DNA of 17,105 nt from Sandarakinorhabdus sp. (GTDB lineage Bacteria > Pseudomonadota > Alphaproteobacteria > Sphingomonadales > Sphingomonadaceae): NCBI GenBank assembly GCA_025458465.1, contig JALOSK010000071.1, forward strand, positions 1 to 17,105. The letters are read 5' to 3'. Both the position numbers and the translations under genes were made by a program. The notes under the pieces are model-generated. The model ran no database searches and was not told the origin of the DNA. It saw only the letters and a list, made by a program, of their open reading frames with translations. The first letter of the stretch is position 1. Each line of letters opens with the position of its first letter. Shown here piece after piece: positions 16,763 through 17,105 of the stretch.

Positions 16763-17105
16763 TCACTTCAGTGTTTTCAGATAGGCGATCACATCCTTGC
16801 GCTTTTTCGCGTCAGGGATGCCGGCAAAGGCCATCCGCGTGCCCTTCACATAGGCGGCAGGCTTGGTGAGATAGGTGTCGAGATTGGCCTCGGTCCAGCT
16901 CACGCCCTTGGCCTTCATCGCCGCCGAATAGTTGAAACCGGCAACGCTGGCGGCCTTGCGGCCCACCACGCCGGCCAGCGACGGGCCAACGCCGTTCTTG
17001 CCGGCCACGACATTGTGGCAGGCCTTGCACTGCACGAAGGCCTTTTCGCCGGCCTTGGCATCCTGCGCGGCGGCCGGGGCGGCCAGCGCGGCGGCGGCAA
17101 CGGCC
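16763..17105 (-). CDS. Periplasmic class I cytochrome c, 5' end missing
   Basis: A small single-haem cytochrome c on the - strand. The gene is cut by the right edge of the window. Reading inward from base 17104, the visible part begins with an alanine-rich signal-peptide remnant (AVAAAALAAPAAAQDA, probable cleavage AAA-QD) and continues into the mature protein. The haem-binding motif is CKACH. KNGVGPSLAGVVGRKA follows, and the axial methionine is in GTRMAFAG near the C-terminus, which ends VIAYLKTLK. This is the cytochrome c550/c2 type of class I. An apparent start at 17035 is an internal GTG (valine just before the haem motif) and is not the true start. Its role is electron transfer in the periplasm; the partner is unknown, but the nearby IorAB-type genes are candidates. 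Confidence 0.9.
   Translation of the reverse strand, partial: AVAAAALAAPAAAQDAKAGEKAFVQCKACHNVVAGKNGVGPSLAGVVGRKAASVAGFNYSAAMKAKGVSWTEANLDTYLTKPAAYVKGTRMAFAGIPDAKKRKDVIAYLKTLK

Noticed and set aside
17033-17035. GTG at 17035 as the cytochrome c start.
   Set aside because: The frame is open to the window edge and upstream codons give a signal peptide with an AAA-QD cleavage site. Starting at the GTG would remove the export signal needed for haem attachment.
1-17105. CRISPR arrays, tRNA/rRNA genes, transposases, phage genes or toxin-antitoxin pairs.
   Set aside because: No regularly spaced repeats, cloverleaf-like sequences or matching proteins were seen on either strand.

Overview
The window comes from a GC-rich (roughly two-thirds G+C by eye) alphaproteobacterium, most likely a member of the Sphingomonadales. 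Three things support this: the order murD-ftsW-murG-murC-murB-ddl-ftsQ-ftsA-ftsZ, an FtsZ with a long Pro/Ala/Glu-rich linker ending in an [13 protein letters not shown] tail, and the sequence character of MurG and FtsA. Genus-level placement is not possible from sequence reading alone. No tRNA, rRNA, insertion sequence, phage gene or CRISPR array is visible.

Bases 1-10101 are the distal part of the division and cell wall (dcw) cluster, all on the + strand. murD is cut by the left edge. The first six junctions (murD/ftsW, ftsW/murG, murG/murC, murC/murB, murB/ddl, ddl/ftsQ) are all 4-base ATGA or GTGA overlaps, so these genes are almost certainly translated in a coupled way. MurD, MurC, MurB and Ddl make and assemble the peptidoglycan precursor, MurG finishes lipid II, FtsW polymerises it at the septum, and FtsQ, FtsA and FtsZ form the divisome. 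ftsZ is followed by a textbook intrinsic terminator (10134-10163).

The most notable observation in this block is that ftsA is broken near its 3' end. The protein matches FtsA to about residue 356. Then about 20 expected residues are missing and the frame is lost, yet the proper C-terminus, including the membrane-binding amphipathic tail (FEKLWGSL), is still present in another frame up to 8495. This is either a recent mutation or an assembly/sequencing error.

Bases 10196-16740 are an accessory metabolic region. A serine esterase/lipoprotein on the - strand is divergent from a molybdenum hydroxylase operon of the isoquinoline 1-oxidoreductase (IorAB) type. That operon has one small [2Fe-2S] subunit gene followed by two paralogous Tat-exported molybdopterin subunits. 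A DUF2490-type outer-membrane protein gene follows. The 102-base divergent gap carries a perfect inverted repeat whose two arms each supply a -35-like TTGCCG.

The right edge holds a - strand gene for a small periplasmic class I cytochrome c, cut by the window end. It is convergent with the DUF2490 gene across a 13-bp hairpin. A periplasmic cytochrome c is the kind of electron acceptor IorAB-type enzymes use, so a functional link is plausible but not shown. No gap longer than 300 bases lacks a gene.
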